Of a stretch of 64,000 nt of DNA, positions 44,200 through 53,767 are shown one piece after another. Made by a program: the position numbers and the translations under genes. The notes under the pieces were generated by a model, which did not search any database, was not told the origin of the DNA, and worked only from the letters and a program-made list of their open reading frames with translations. Position 1 is the first letter of the stretch, and each line of letters begins with the position of its first letter. The DNA is from Clostridia bacterium (lineage in GTDB: Bacteria > Bacillota > Clostridia > Lachnospirales > Lachnospiraceae), in the NCBI GenBank assembly GCA_910575725.1, contig CAJTFE010000001.1:62001-126000 (forward strand). Reading direction: 5' to 3'.

Positions 44200-45663
44200 G
44201 TGGCAGGTTCCAGGAAAAAGAATAAGAAGGTTATCAAGTACCGGCGCCCTATGAATATCGGCGTTGTATTTTTTGGGTTTATAGCAGTCTATCTGATTGT
44301 GTGTGTTTATATGTTTTTTAATTCCACCCATATTTCCGGTTATGAAGTGATAGCGGGAAATCTGGCTGCGGATTATCATTATACAGGAATCGCTCTGCGC
44401 ACAGAACAGGTTTTTCAGTCGGAAAAAGCCGGATACATCAGCTACTATGCCAGAGAAGATGAGAAGGTCTCTGTGAATTCCGCCGTGTATACGGTGGATG
44501 AAAGCGGCCGTATGGCGCAGGCCTTAAAGGACAGCGCCGGGGAGCTGAGCTTAAGTGAGGAAGATTACAATCAGATCCGCAGTGAGATAGCCGTTTATAT
44601 GAGCAATGCCTCTGACATGAACTTTTCGGAGGTGTATGATTTTAAGACAGGGATAAACGCTACCATTCTGGATCTGATGAATCAGAATATGATTGCACAG
44701 CTTGACAGTGCGGAGGAAAGCGGCGGTATATTTGCCCGTTACAATGCAGGAACCTCCGGGGTTGTGGAGTATTATGTGGACGGCTTTGAGAATGCCTCCC
44801 TTGAGTCCCTAAGCAGCAGCTGGTTTGACCAGGAGGCTTATGAAAGGACGAATCTGCGGACCGAGGAGCTGGTGGGCCAGGGGGAACCGGTGTATAAGCT
44901 GATTACGGAAGAGACATGGAAGCTGGTGTTTCCCCTGGACGAGGAGATGGAGACGTATCTTTTAGACAAGATCCGGGAAAATCAGAGGACGGCAGAGGAC
45001 GGCACGGTAATACAGAATACAACCTATATTAAAATCCGTATGGATAAGGATAAGGAAGAGCTGTGGCCGTCGGTGACGGTGGAGTACCGGGAGGGAAAAG
45101 CTTATGGGGTTCTGGATTTTGTGAATTCCATGATCCGCTATGCAAATGACCGTTTTCTTACATTTGAGGTTCTGATTGAGGAGACGAGAGGGCTTAAGAT
45201 TCCCAAAACTGCAGTGACGGAAAAGGAGTTTTTTGTTATTGACAAGAATTACGTGACAACCTCCGGATCCAACAATAATATGGGAGTCATGAAGCAGACG
45301 GTGGGCGAGGACGGCAGCAGCCAGGCCGAGTTTGTGAATTGCACCATCTACTACCAGGATGAGGAATACGCCTATGTGGATCCCAAGGAGGAAAATTTCA
45401 GCACCTCCGAGAAGCTGCTTCAAAGCGGCGACATGCTGATTCGGACTGATTCCGCAGAGTACTATCAGGTGGGACAGACAGCGAAGCTGAAGGGCGTTTA
45501 CAATATCAATAAGGGCTACACGGTATTTAGGCAGATTCAGATTCTCTATGAGAATGAAGAGTACTGTATCGTAAAGGAGGGAACCAGCTACGGGCTGTCC
45601 GTTTACGATCATATTGTGCTGAATGCGGATACGGTGAATGAGGATGAGGTAATTTATGACTGA
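44200..45663 (+). CDS. HlyD-like membrane-anchored adaptor protein
   Basis: Starts at GTG 44200 after AAGGAG. The 487-residue protein has one N-terminal membrane segment (about 23-44) and an extracytoplasmic region with HlyD-like strands (GYISYYAREDEKVSVNSAVY), but no long coiled coil and no transporter partner nearby. Homologues stand just before yggS-sepF in Lachnospiraceae, so a link to the division or envelope cluster is more likely than export. The next gene overlaps by 8 bp. Confidence 0.72.
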   Translation: MAGSRKKNKKVIKYRRPMNIGVVFFGFIAVYLIVCVYMFFNSTHISGYEVIAGNLAADYHYTGIALRTEQVFQSEKAGYISYYAREDEKVSVNSAVYTVDESGRMAQALKDSAGELSLSEEDYNQIRSEIAVYMSNASDMNFSEVYDFKTGINATILDLMNQNMIAQLDSAEESGGIFARYNAGTSGVVEYYVDGFENASLESLSSSWFDQEAYERTNLRTEELVGQGEPVYKLITEETWKLVFPLDEEMETYLLDKIRENQRTAEDGTVIQNTTYIKIRMDKDKEELWPSVTVEYREGKAYGVLDFVNSMIRYANDRFLTFEVLIEETRGLKIPKTAVTEKEFFVIDKNYVTTSGSNNNMGVMKQTVGEDGSSQAEFVNCTIYYQDEEYAYVDPKEENFSTSEKLLQSGDMLIRTDSAEYYQVGQTAKLKGVYNINKGYTVFRQIQILYENEEYCIVKEGTSYGLSVYDHIVLNADTVNEDEVIYD

Positions 45664-46357
45664 CAATTTAGTAGTTAAAAATCTGGCAGAGGTAGAAAAA
45701 AGAATCCGCGGGGCCTGTGAGCGTTCCGGGCGGAAGAGAGAAGAGGTGACGCTCATTGCGGTGAGCAAGACAAAGCCCGTTTCCATGATCGAGGAGCTTC
45801 TCCCGGGAGGAACCTTAGACTTTGGAGAGAATAAGGTCCAGGAGCTCTGCAGCAAATATGAACAGCTTCCTAAGAATATCCGCTGGCATCTTATCGGGCA
45901 CCTACAGCGGAATAAGGTCCGGTATGTGGTGGACAAGGCGTGCATGATTCATTCCGTGGACTCCCTGCGGCTGGCTCAGGCCATCAGCGAGGAGGGGGTC
46001 AAAAGGCAGCTTACTGTGCCGGTGCTGATTGAGGTCAATGTGGCGGGGGAAGAGAGTAAGTTTGGCGTCCGGCCAAAGGAAACGGAAGAGCTTATCCGGA
46101 AAATCGCAGAGCTTCCGGCAATTTCCGTCCGCGGATTGATGACAATTGCACCATTTGTAGAGGATCCGGAGGAAAATCGTGCACATTTTGCCAATTTGAA
46201 GAAATTAAATGTTGACATAAAAAGGAAAAGCATTGATAATGTATCTATGAATGTCTTGTCCATGGGCATGACAGGAGACTATGAGGTTGCGATTGAGGAA
46301 GGCGCTACCATGGTCCGCGTTGGAACGGGGATTTTTGGGGAACGCAATTATAGTTAG
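45656..46357 (+). CDS. YggS-family PLP homeostasis protein
   Basis: The 233-residue protein has the PLP-binding Lys in IAVSKTKP (near residue 39), LDFGENKVQEL, WHLIGHLQRNK and SMGMTGDYEVAIEEG. YggS/YlmE proteins balance pyridoxal phosphate. Its position before sepF is conserved across Firmicutes. Confidence 0.93.
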   Translation: MTDNLVVKNLAEVEKRIRGACERSGRKREEVTLIAVSKTKPVSMIEELLPGGTLDFGENKVQELCSKYEQLPKNIRWHLIGHLQRNKVRYVVDKACMIHSVDSLRLAQAISEEGVKRQLTVPVLIEVNVAGEESKFGVRPKETEELIRKIAELPAISVRGLMTIAPFVEDPEENRAHFANLKKLNVDIKRKSIDNVSMNVLSMGMTGDYEVAIEEGATMVRVGTGIFGERNYS

Positions 46358-46372
46358 ATTGGAGAAGGTAAA

Positions 46373-46900
46373 ATGAGTGTAATCGATAAATTCCTGGACG
46401 TCATGAAGCTGGGCGGTGATGACGACTACGATGATTATGACGACTATGATGATTTCGATGATGACTACGAGGACGAAAAGCCGGAAAGAAAAAATCCTTT
46501 TCGACGCAGAAAGGAAGAGGATTACGACGATTATGAGGCGGAAGAGCCTTCCAGGGAACGCAGCAAGGTGACCCCGATTCGTCAGACTTCGAGAAAGCAG
46601 GGGAAGGGTAGTATGGAAGTATGTGTGATTAAGCCCACAAGTTTTGATGATTCCAGAGAGATTGGCGAGACGCTTCTCAGCAACCGCACAGTTGTATTGA
46701 ATTTTGAAGGCCTGGATGTGGATGTGGCACAGAGGATCATTGATTTTACATCTGGTTCCTGCTTTGCCATCGGCGGCAATCTGCAGAAGGTTTCCGGGAG
46801 TATCTTCCTGGCAACGCCAAGGAACGTGGATATTTCCGGCGATCTGCAGGATATTATCAGCGGCTCTATTGAGATACCTTCCGTGTACGGTAAGTTTTAG
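46373..46900 (+). CDS. sepF: Cell division protein SepF
   Basis: The 175-residue protein has an N-terminal membrane-binding helix (MSVIDKFLDVMKLGG), an acidic Asp/Tyr-rich linker (about 15-65) and the C-terminal SepF fold (VVLNFEGLDVDVAQRIIDFT, then FLATPRNVDIS). It anchors FtsZ to the membrane. The linker is unusually rich in Asp-Asp-Tyr. Confidence 0.93.
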   Translation: MSVIDKFLDVMKLGGDDDYDDYDDYDDFDDDYEDEKPERKNPFRRRKEEDYDDYEAEEPSRERSKVTPIRQTSRKQGKGSMEVCVIKPTSFDDSREIGETLLSNRTVVLNFEGLDVDVAQRIIDFTSGSCFAIGGNLQKVSGSIFLATPRNVDISGDLQDIISGSIEIPSVYGKF

Positions 46901-46903
46901 CCT

Positions 46904-47659
46904 ATGACAAGGGAAGAACAGCAGCTTGAAAAGCGGTTTCTGGATTTGGCGGAGACGGCTTATCAGCGTGGAATTGTAACGTATTCGGATTTTCTGAATC
47001 TGAATGAACAGCATATTTTTCACAGTATCCGACCCAGGCTTTCCTACATACAGGCAGAGAGCTTTGGCGGATACGAAGCAGCGGAGCGTCAGATGGCAGC
47101 TTTTGTGCCTGATGCTCCCATGTTTTGTCCAAAATATCCCATTGCCTGCATCAAAATAGAGCCGCTTCAGAAGAAGTTTGCGGAGAAGCTGGCTCATCGG
47201 GACTACCTTGGAGCGCTTCTGAATCTGGGAATTGAGCGGTCTAAGACAGGAGATATTCTTGTGGAGGAGGAGCGGGCTTTTTTGTTTTGCCAGGAAAAGC
47301 TGGCGGATTTTGTCTGTGAAAATTTAACCCGGATACGCCATACTATGGTGACGGCCCAAGGGGTGGAGAAAGAGGATTTTTCCTATGAGCCTAAGCTGCG
47401 CGAGATTACCGGGACTATGGCTTCTGTCCGATTGGACAGCCTGTTATCCCTGGCTTTTGGCGCTTCCAGAAGCAGTCTCACCGGGCAGATCGAGGGCGGC
47501 AAGGTCTTTGTCAACGGAAGACTGGTGACTTCCAACGGCTGCCAGCCTAAGGAGGGAGATCTGATATCGGTCCGGGGAATGGGCCGTTTTCGTCTGGAAG
47601 CCATTGGCGGACAGTCGAAAAAGGGAAGAAGCTATGTGACGGTTTTAAAATATATTTAG
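46904..47659 (+). CDS. YlmH-family S4-domain RNA-binding protein
   Basis: The 251-residue protein has YlmH N-terminal blocks (FLDLAETAYQRGIVTYSDFL) and a C-terminal S4 domain (VRLDSLLSLAFGASRSSLTG, about 176-195). YlmH follows SepF in the classic ylm cluster and is implicated in ribosome-associated quality control. It starts 3 bp after the sepF stop. Confidence 0.9.
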   Translation: MTREEQQLEKRFLDLAETAYQRGIVTYSDFLNLNEQHIFHSIRPRLSYIQAESFGGYEAAERQMAAFVPDAPMFCPKYPIACIKIEPLQKKFAEKLAHRDYLGALLNLGIERSKTGDILVEEERAFLFCQEKLADFVCENLTRIRHTMVTAQGVEKEDFSYEPKLREITGTMASVRLDSLLSLAFGASRSSLTGQIEGGKVFVNGRLVTSNGCQPKEGDLISVRGMGRFRLEAIGGQSKKGRSYVTVLKYI

Positions 47660-47749
47660 GACTTCCTGTGAAGGCAGGTATCTTATGTGTTATTGTTTAC
47701 AGAGTGAGCAGTAACTCTTATGCAAAGCAGGAAAGGCCGGAGGAACAGG

Positions 47750-48856
47750 ATGGAAGAGAAAAAGAGAGTTGTTTTGCCGGTGAAGATGGACGGAAGGTTC
47801 AGCTACTCCATTGTTCTGGAGGACAGCTTTGAGCAGCTTGCCCGAGAGCTTGCGCCTCTTGAGACAGAGGAGCGCAGGATCTGTATTGTGACGGACAGTC
47901 AGGTTGGTCCTTTGTACGGTGAGCTGGTAAGGCAGGAGCTTTCCAAGGTTTGTAAAAAAGTGACGGTTTATACCATAGAGTCCGGGGAAGCCCATAAGAC
48001 GCTGGATACGGTGAAGGGGCTTTACGAGCATCTGATTCTGGAGCATTTTGACCGGAAGGATATCCTGGCGGCCCTGGGAGGCGGTGTTGTGGGAGATCTG
48101 ACGGGGTTTGCGGCAGCCACGTATCTTCGGGGAGTCCGTTTTATCCAGATCCCGACGACCCTTTTGTCCCAGGTGGACAGCAGTATCGGGGGAAAGACGG
48201 GGGTGGACTTTGACAGCTGGAAAAATATGGTAGGGGCTTTTCATATGCCCGGCCTGGTGTATATGAATCTGTCTGTCCTTAAGACGCTTCCCAAGCGGCA
48301 GTTTGCTTCCGGCATGGCAGAGATTTTGAAGCATGGCCTGATACGGAATGCGGCATACTATGACTGGCTCCTTGAGAATCAGACAGCTATCCAAGGCCTG
48401 GAGTATGAGGCGCTGCTTCCTATGATAGCAGAGAGCTGCCGGATCAAGCGGGCTGTGGTGGAGGCAGATCCTACGGAACAAGGCGAACGTGCGCTTCTGA
48501 ACTTTGGCCATACCATTGGCCATGCAGTGGAAAAGCTAAAGGATTTCCGGCTGCTGCATGGGGAGTGCGTGGCGGTGGGGATGGCAGCGGCAGGCTTCAT
48601 CTCCTGGAAGAGGGGCTTATTAGATACGGCTGATTTGGAGAAGCTTACCAGGGGGCTCCGGGCGTTTTCCCTGCCGGAGGCTGCGGAGGGGCTTGAGGCC
48701 GGGAAGGTGGTTGAGACGACCCGTTCGGATAAGAAGATGGAGGCAGGCAGCATTAAGTTTGTCCTTCTGCGCCGCATGGGAGAGGCTTTTGTGGATCGGA
48801 CGGTAAGGGGGGAAGAGCTTCTTGAGGCTGTTTCCTGGATTTTAGAGGATCGATGA
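47750..48856 (+). CDS. aroB: 3-dehydroquinate synthase AroB
   Basis: The start at ATG 47750 is fixed by GGAGG (47739-47743), not ATG 47720. The 368-residue protein has ALGGGVVGDLTGFAAATYLR, TTLLSQVDSSIGGKTGVDF, HGLIRNAAYY and NFGHTIGHAVE, the Zn2+- and NAD-binding residues. It makes 3-dehydroquinate in the shikimate pathway. It occupies the place where divIVA is usually found between ylmH and lspA. Confidence 0.92.
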   Translation: MEEKKRVVLPVKMDGRFSYSIVLEDSFEQLARELAPLETEERRICIVTDSQVGPLYGELVRQELSKVCKKVTVYTIESGEAHKTLDTVKGLYEHLILEHFDRKDILAALGGGVVGDLTGFAAATYLRGVRFIQIPTTLLSQVDSSIGGKTGVDFDSWKNMVGAFHMPGLVYMNLSVLKTLPKRQFASGMAEILKHGLIRNAAYYDWLLENQTAIQGLEYEALLPMIAESCRIKRAVVEADPTEQGERALLNFGHTIGHAVEKLKDFRLLHGECVAVGMAAAGFISWKRGLLDTADLEKLTRGLRAFSLPEAAEGLEAGKVVETTRSDKKMEAGSIKFVLLRRMGEAFVDRTVRGEELLEAVSWILEDR

Positions 48857-48857
48857 G

Positions 48858-49400
48858 ATGAGAAAAAATATGAAATATAACCTGGCAGGCTTTGGGGCTG
48901 TGATTCTGCTCACGCTGTTGGATCAGTGGAGCAAGGCTCTCGCAGTCCTGCATTTGAAGGGACAGGAGCCCCTTGTATTGTGGGAGGGTGTGTTTGAACT
49001 GAATTATCTGGAGAACCGGGGGGCGGCCTTTGGCATTTTCCAGGGGCAGAAAGCGGCATTTTTGGTGTGCACGGTTCTTATACTTGGTCTGGTGGCCTTT
49101 TATTATTTCCGGCTTCCGGAAGGGCGGCGCTTTTTCCCCATACGTTTTGTGGGAATTCTGCTGGCTTCCGGAGCTGTCGGGAATATGATTGACCGGATAG
49201 AGAACTCTTACGTGGTGGATTTCTTCTATTTTAAATTAATTGATTTTCCGGTGTTTAATGTGGCGGACTGCTACGTGACGGTGGGAGCGGCTCTTCTGGC
49301 GGTTTTGATTCTCTTTTACTATAAAGAGGACGAGCTGGAATTTTTCACGATGAGAAGGAAAGGGAAAGCGGCGGAGGATGGAAAGAAAGAAGAGCTTTGA
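48858..49400 (+). CDS. lspA: Lipoprotein signal peptidase LspA
   Basis: The 180-residue membrane aspartyl protease has four hydrophobic segments and the catalytic Asp112 and Asp121 (MIDRIENSYVVDFF). ATG 48858 or 48870 may start it. It cleaves signal peptides of lipoproteins such as the sugar-binding protein at 60489. The rluD start overlaps its 3' end by 23 bp. Confidence 0.93.
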   Translation: MRKNMKYNLAGFGAVILLTLLDQWSKALAVLHLKGQEPLVLWEGVFELNYLENRGAAFGIFQGQKAAFLVCTVLILGLVAFYYFRLPEGRRFFPIRFVGILLASGAVGNMIDRIENSYVVDFFYFKLIDFPVFNVADCYVTVGAALLAVLILFYYKEDELEFFTMRRKGKAAEDGKKEEL

Positions 49401-50304
49401 GGTGGAGGGGAAGGCAGGGCTTCGGATTGACCGTTATCTGGCGGAGGAGCTGCCGGAGCTTTCGCGCTCTTATCTACAGAAGGTGATTAAGGAAGGCGGG
49501 GTCTGTCTTGGGGGAAGGCCCCTAAAGGCAAATTATAAAGTGAATCCAGGGGATGTGATTGAGCTTGCGCTTCCTCCTGCCGTGGAGACGGAGGTTGAGC
49601 CGGAGGATCTGCCCCTGGATATTTTATATGAGGATTCGGATCTGATTTTTGTGAATAAGCCGAAGGGGATGGTGGTGCATCCTTCGGCCGGGCATGCTTC
49701 AGGGACTCTGGTGAACGGGCTTTTGTATCACTGCCGGGGGGAGCTTTCGGGGATCAACGGGGTGATGCGGCCGGGAATTGTGCACCGGATAGACAAGGAT
49801 ACTACGGGGGTGCTGGTTGTGTGTAAGAATGACAGGGCACATAACGGGGTGGCGGAGCAGCTGAAGGTGCATTCGATCACCAGGCGGTATCGGGCGATTG
49901 TCTGTGGGGATCTGAAAAGTGATATGGGGACTGTGGACGCAGCCATCGGGAGGCATCCGGTGGATCGGAAGCGGATGGCTGTGACGGCGAAAGGCGGAAA
50001 GAGGGCAGTTACGCATTACCGGGTGCTGGAGAGATTTGGAACGTATACGTATATTGAGTGTGAACTGGAGACGGGGAGAACTCATCAGATTCGGGTGCAT
50101 ATGGGGAGTATCGGGCATCCGATTCTGGGGGATGAGGTTTATGGGAGGGGGAAGCTGCCTTCCTGGATGCAGGAGATTCGTGGGATGCAGGGGCAGGTGC
50201 TGCATGCTATGGTGCTGGGGGTGACGCATCCTTCTACGGGGGAGTATTTGGAGGTGAGGGCGCCGCTGCCGGGGTATTTTTTGGAATTATTGAAAAAGAT
50301 GTGA
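49378..50304 (+). CDS. rluD: 23S rRNA pseudouridine synthase RluD
   Basis: The 308-residue protein has an S4 domain (LSRSYLQKVIKEGGVCLGGR), HRIDKDTTGV with catalytic Asp139, and GRTHQIRVHM. It modifies helix 69 of 23S rRNA in the RluD group. The lspA-rluD pair is conserved in Firmicutes. Its 3' end abuts the long inverted repeat. Confidence 0.92.
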   Translation: MERKKSFEVEGKAGLRIDRYLAEELPELSRSYLQKVIKEGGVCLGGRPLKANYKVNPGDVIELALPPAVETEVEPEDLPLDILYEDSDLIFVNKPKGMVVHPSAGHASGTLVNGLLYHCRGELSGINGVMRPGIVHRIDKDTTGVLVVCKNDRAHNGVAEQLKVHSITRRYRAIVCGDLKSDMGTVDAAIGRHPVDRKRMAVTAKGGKRAVTHYRVLERFGTYTYIECELETGRTHQIRVHMGSIGHPILGDEVYGRGKLPSWMQEIRGMQGQVLHAMVLGVTHPSTGEYLEVRAPLPGYFLELLKKM

Positions 50305-50311
50305 GGGGGAC

Positions 50312-50524
50312 GGGATTTTTGCAGAATAAGCCGCCAGACGTTTCCGTATCCCGTGTCCGCGCGGTTCTCGTACACGCTGTCTGCTCTGGATGGACATTAC
50401 CTTTTGTGTTTTTTGGATGCTGAGGTTTTTGGAGGTAATGTTCATCCATATCAGACAGCGTGTGCGCGAACAGGCGGACACTGGGATATCGGAAACGTCT
50501 GGCGGCTTATTCTGCAAAAATCCC
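50312..50524. repeat. 213-bp near-perfect inverted repeat between convergent genes
   Basis: Base arms 50312-50346 and 50490-50524 are 35 nt and exactly complementary (GGGATTTTTGCAGAATAAGC on one arm). Pairing continues with few mismatches to 50388-50402 against 50434-50448, leaving a 31-nt loop. It fills most of the 275-bp gap between rluD and the minus-strand YfhO-family gene. It could act as a bidirectional terminator, but the size is far above that of a simple terminator. No ORF of note is inside. Confidence 0.9.
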
Positions 50525-50579
50525 TGTGGGTTGGGGGTGGCAGGGATGAGGGATATTGGTTTTGTGGCAAGGGGCTGTT

Positions 50580-53423
50580 TTATTTGGTGTTGGTTTGCTG
50601 GCGGGTAGAGGTGTGGGGGGCTTTTTTGGGGGTTCGCAGTCTGGGGTGGATGGTTTTGTCTGGCAGGAGGTAGAGGAGCCAGAGGGTTAGGGCCAGGGCG
50701 GTGATTAGGAGGCCGGGTTTTAGGCCGGGGGTGGTGTAGTGGAGCCGGATGGTGTGGGTGCCGGCTTCCAGGGGGAGGGAGAGGTACATGGTGTTGGACT
50801 GGAGGAGAGGGGCCGGGGTTTCGTCTACCTGGGCGGTCCAGCCTTTGGAGTAGGGGATGGACAGGCAGAGGATGCTGGGGCCGGACAGGGTGATGGCGCC
50901 GGTTATCTGGTTGTCGGTGAAGGTTACGTTTTCCAGGTGTTCCTGGCTGAGGGCGGCTATCTGCTGGGTGAGGGAGTCCAGGGGGAGGCTGTGGATGGAG
51001 ATGCCCTGGAAGGTGTAGGCGCCCCGGTAGGGGAAGGTGATGGTGATGGTGTGCTGGCTTTCCTGGGTGCAGCCCATGTTCAGGAGGAAGTCGGAGCGGT
51101 CGTAGGAGCTTTCGGTCAGCTGGTTGTAGTAGCAGAAGGTGGTTTCCAGCGCTTCGGAGGTGCAGGTGATTGGGAAACGGGATATGTTGGGGGTGTTTCG
51201 GTGGTCTTTCTTTTTCTGGCGCAGCTCGCGGGCAGTGAGGGAAGCCAGTTCTTCCTCAAAGTACGGAGCGGCGGCGTCCAGGGTGTAGAGATCCAGCTGG
51301 CTGAGGCTGTGAGCTTCCATTCCTTCCAGGAGGAGGTAGGTTTCGCAGCCGGGGACGCTCTCGAAGCTTATGGTCAGCTGGGCTCCTTCTTTCATGCAGT
51401 AGTAGGTGCCGTTTTCTTCGCAGATGTCGGAGCCGCAGGTGATGGATGCCGGGAGGGGCTGATCCTGGAAGGTGAGTGCCGGGGCTTTTGCGCCGTCTGG
51501 GAGGGCTTCGCAGACTATGCCCTGGAGAAGGGCCTGCTGACGCTCAAGGTAGGTGAGGGCGTTGTAGGTTTCCCGGGGAATGAGATTGCTGCAGGTGTAG
51601 CCAAAGGGCAGGTAGTCGCTTGTTTCGGAGACATAGTAGAGATCCCCCTGGTAGTCGTACACATTCAGGCCGTCGAAGGGATAAGGGAGGTATTTGTTGG
51701 GGTCATACTGGATGTACCAGCGGACACCGGCCAGGGCGTGGAGCTGTGCCCGGTTGTCCAGGCTGTCGTATTTGAAGGAACGCTCTTCGAAGGGAAGGGC
51801 CAGTTCGTTGAAAAAACGGGTAACGGCTCCGTTGGAAAGGCTCCAGTAGTAATGGATGCTGTTTGCTTTCTGAATGAGGGTATCGTTCCGCAGGGGGACG
51901 ATGTCCTGGGCATAGCGGCAGAACTCGGAAGGATCCTTGAGGAAAAGGCTGACCATGCCGGAGGCGGAGTGCTCCAGGACAGCGAAGCCTTCTCCTCTGT
52001 CTACAAAACGGCTCAGATGGCTTTCTACGTTGTTCCGATAGTAGAAAAGGGAATTGGCGCAGATGTTTATGGATATCAGCAGGAACAGGCAGAGCTTAGC
52101 GCCCCTGGGATGTTTCTTCACATAGGGGGAGAGAGCCGTCAGGAAAAAGAGGGTTAAAAGCAGCAGGAACAGAGCGAAAAAGGCCTGGACGGACCCGATA
52201 TTGGGCAGCAGGAATAAAAGGGCTCCATATACGAGAAGCAAAAAAGCCAGACAAAAGGCTTCTTTTTTGCTTAAGGAAAAGAGCTCGGGCCACAGATAAG
52301 CGGTGATAAAGGCAATGAGAAAGGAATAGCCGAAGCACCAGCGGTTGGCCGGATAGGAAAAGCCGTTCAGGAAGGAACCGGCAGCCGGGAGCAGGAGCAT
52401 AGCAGTCAGAATCAGAAAACCGGCTTTCAAAGCCTTCAGCCGCTTCTTTTTTAGGAATAGAAGGAATACGCAGAGGAGGGCCAGCGCTGCGAAGCAGAGA
52501 TTCGTCCAGCTGGAAGAGTAGGACAGGGAGAGGAACTGATCCAGGATGTGCTCATAGTAGTCCGGCCTGTAAAGGGGGGAATAGGTAAGGCTTGTGTCGG
52601 AACGGGAGTCCGAGAGAAACTGCAGCAGCATGGGCAGCAGAAGAACAGCCGAAAGAGCGGTTCCTGTGAGAGAAAAGAACAGAGTCCGCCCCAGGCTGCT
52701 TCCAAGGTCTTTTTTCCAGTTTTCATGCTCCATGGTACAAAAACGAAGGATAAAGTATATCACAGTCAGTATGGCCAGCATGTAAAAGAAGTAGAAATTG
52801 CTCAGGGAAGCGAGAGCTGTCACGGCAATGAGCAGATTCCCTTTTTCTTTGTGAAGTACGCGCTCTACGCCGATAAGAAGCAGGGGGAGATAGATCATGG
52901 GATTGATAAAATATGGATGGACGGGGGCAAGGGCAATCCCGTAGCCGCAGAAGGTATAAATGAGGCTCCCGGCAAAGGCAGCCATGCCTTCACGCTTCAT
53001 CCGGAAACAATAGCAGGAAAATGCAGCCCCGGCAAGATACAGGCGCAGAAGAACCAGGAAGGCGTATAAGCCTTCCAGAAAGCGCACCGGTGTCAGCAGG
53101 GACAAAAGATTCAGGGGATCTCCGATTACATAATAGTGAAGGGTCGTTAAAATATCGGAGCCGTAACCGATAGAGAAGTCCCACAGGGGGATGGAAAGCC
53201 GGTGCTCCGTAAGCAGCGTGCGCACAATGGACACTGCCCAGTTGCGGAAGTAAACCAGAGAAGTGAAGTGCTGGGTCAGGCCGTCCGGCTTCCAGATAAA
53301 GGATTTTCCGCTTAGGATAAATGGTGAAAATACAGCGGCAGACAGGAGAAGAAACGCCAGGGTATAGCAGAGAAAATAAAAACGCCGTCCGGCGGTATGT
53401 AATCGGAAGGTAAAAGGTTTCAT
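50580..53423 (-). CDS. YfhO-family polytopic membrane protein
   Basis: The 947-residue protein has about 12-13 membrane segments in its first half, with the YfhO loop SIPLWDFSIGYGSDILTTLH (about 75-94), a long extracytoplasmic domain and one last C-terminal segment. YfhO proteins are GT-C-like glycosyltransferases or modifiers of teichoic acid chains in Bacilli; the substrate here is unknown. It starts at ATG 53423 with GAGG upstream. Confidence 0.85.
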   Translation of the reverse strand: MKPFTFRLHTAGRRFYFLCYTLAFLLLSAAVFSPFILSGKSFIWKPDGLTQHFTSLVYFRNWAVSIVRTLLTEHRLSIPLWDFSIGYGSDILTTLHYYVIGDPLNLLSLLTPVRFLEGLYAFLVLLRLYLAGAAFSCYCFRMKREGMAAFAGSLIYTFCGYGIALAPVHPYFINPMIYLPLLLIGVERVLHKEKGNLLIAVTALASLSNFYFFYMLAILTVIYFILRFCTMEHENWKKDLGSSLGRTLFFSLTGTALSAVLLLPMLLQFLSDSRSDTSLTYSPLYRPDYYEHILDQFLSLSYSSSWTNLCFAALALLCVFLLFLKKKRLKALKAGFLILTAMLLLPAAGSFLNGFSYPANRWCFGYSFLIAFITAYLWPELFSLSKKEAFCLAFLLLVYGALLFLLPNIGSVQAFFALFLLLLTLFFLTALSPYVKKHPRGAKLCLFLLISINICANSLFYYRNNVESHLSRFVDRGEGFAVLEHSASGMVSLFLKDPSEFCRYAQDIVPLRNDTLIQKANSIHYYWSLSNGAVTRFFNELALPFEERSFKYDSLDNRAQLHALAGVRWYIQYDPNKYLPYPFDGLNVYDYQGDLYYVSETSDYLPFGYTCSNLIPRETYNALTYLERQQALLQGIVCEALPDGAKAPALTFQDQPLPASITCGSDICEENGTYYCMKEGAQLTISFESVPGCETYLLLEGMEAHSLSQLDLYTLDAAAPYFEEELASLTARELRQKKKDHRNTPNISRFPITCTSEALETTFCYYNQLTESSYDRSDFLLNMGCTQESQHTITITFPYRGAYTFQGISIHSLPLDSLTQQIAALSQEHLENVTFTDNQITGAITLSGPSILCLSIPYSKGWTAQVDETPAPLLQSNTMYLSLPLEAGTHTIRLHYTTPGLKPGLLITALALTLWLLYLLPDKTIHPRLRTPKKAPHTSTRQQTNTK

Positions 53424-53493
53424 AGCTGTGCCTCACAAATATTTTTTTTATTATTATATAGGATAAAAAAGGAAAAGTCTATGAACTTTTTGC

Positions 53494-53522
53494 TTGCCAT
53501 TTTCGAAAACTTGTGATACAAT
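53494..53522 (+). promoter_or_regulatory. Promoter of tRNA-Leu
   Basis: TTGCCA (53494-53499), 17-nt spacer, TACAAT (53517-53522), 30 bp before the tRNA. Confidence 0.65.
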
Positions 53523-53552
53523 GATCTTCGTTGCAGAGAAGAAAACACGCAG

Positions 53553-53635
53553 GCCGGCGTGTCGGAATGGCAGACGAGGCAGACTCAAAATCTGTTGTGG
53601 GCAACCACGTATGGGTTCAAGTCCCATCGCCGGCA
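53553..53635 (+). tRNA. tRNA-Leu (anticodon CAA)
   Basis: Acceptor arms GCCGGCG/CGCCGGC, anticodon loop CTCAAAA in the stem GCAGA/TCTGT, long variable arm (TGTGGGCAACCACG) and T arm GGGTTCAAGTCCC fit a class II tRNA. The anticodon CAA reads UUG. CCA is not encoded. A lone tRNA such as this is a common integration site. Confidence 0.95.
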
Positions 53636-53640
53636 GTATA

Positions 53641-53695
53641 AAAAAAGTTCGTAATGTCAGCAGATTAAGACATTTCAGAACTTTTTTTATTTTTG
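53641..53695 (+). terminator. Intrinsic terminator after tRNA-Leu
   Basis: AAAAAAAGTTC pairs with GAACTTTTTTT, with inner AATGTC/GACATT, and is followed by a T-rich tract. Confidence 0.8.
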
Positions 53696-53767
53696 TATAT
53701 TTTATCCACTTTTAGCATATGCTTCAAATATAATAAATAAGTGTGCAGATAAGGAGGACAAACTACA

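Noticed and set aside
50739..52157. 472-codon plus-strand ORF with Gly/Val/Glu-rich translation
   Set aside because: It is antisense to the YfhO-family gene, low in complexity, has no ribosome site and its length is explained by codon bias of the real gene.
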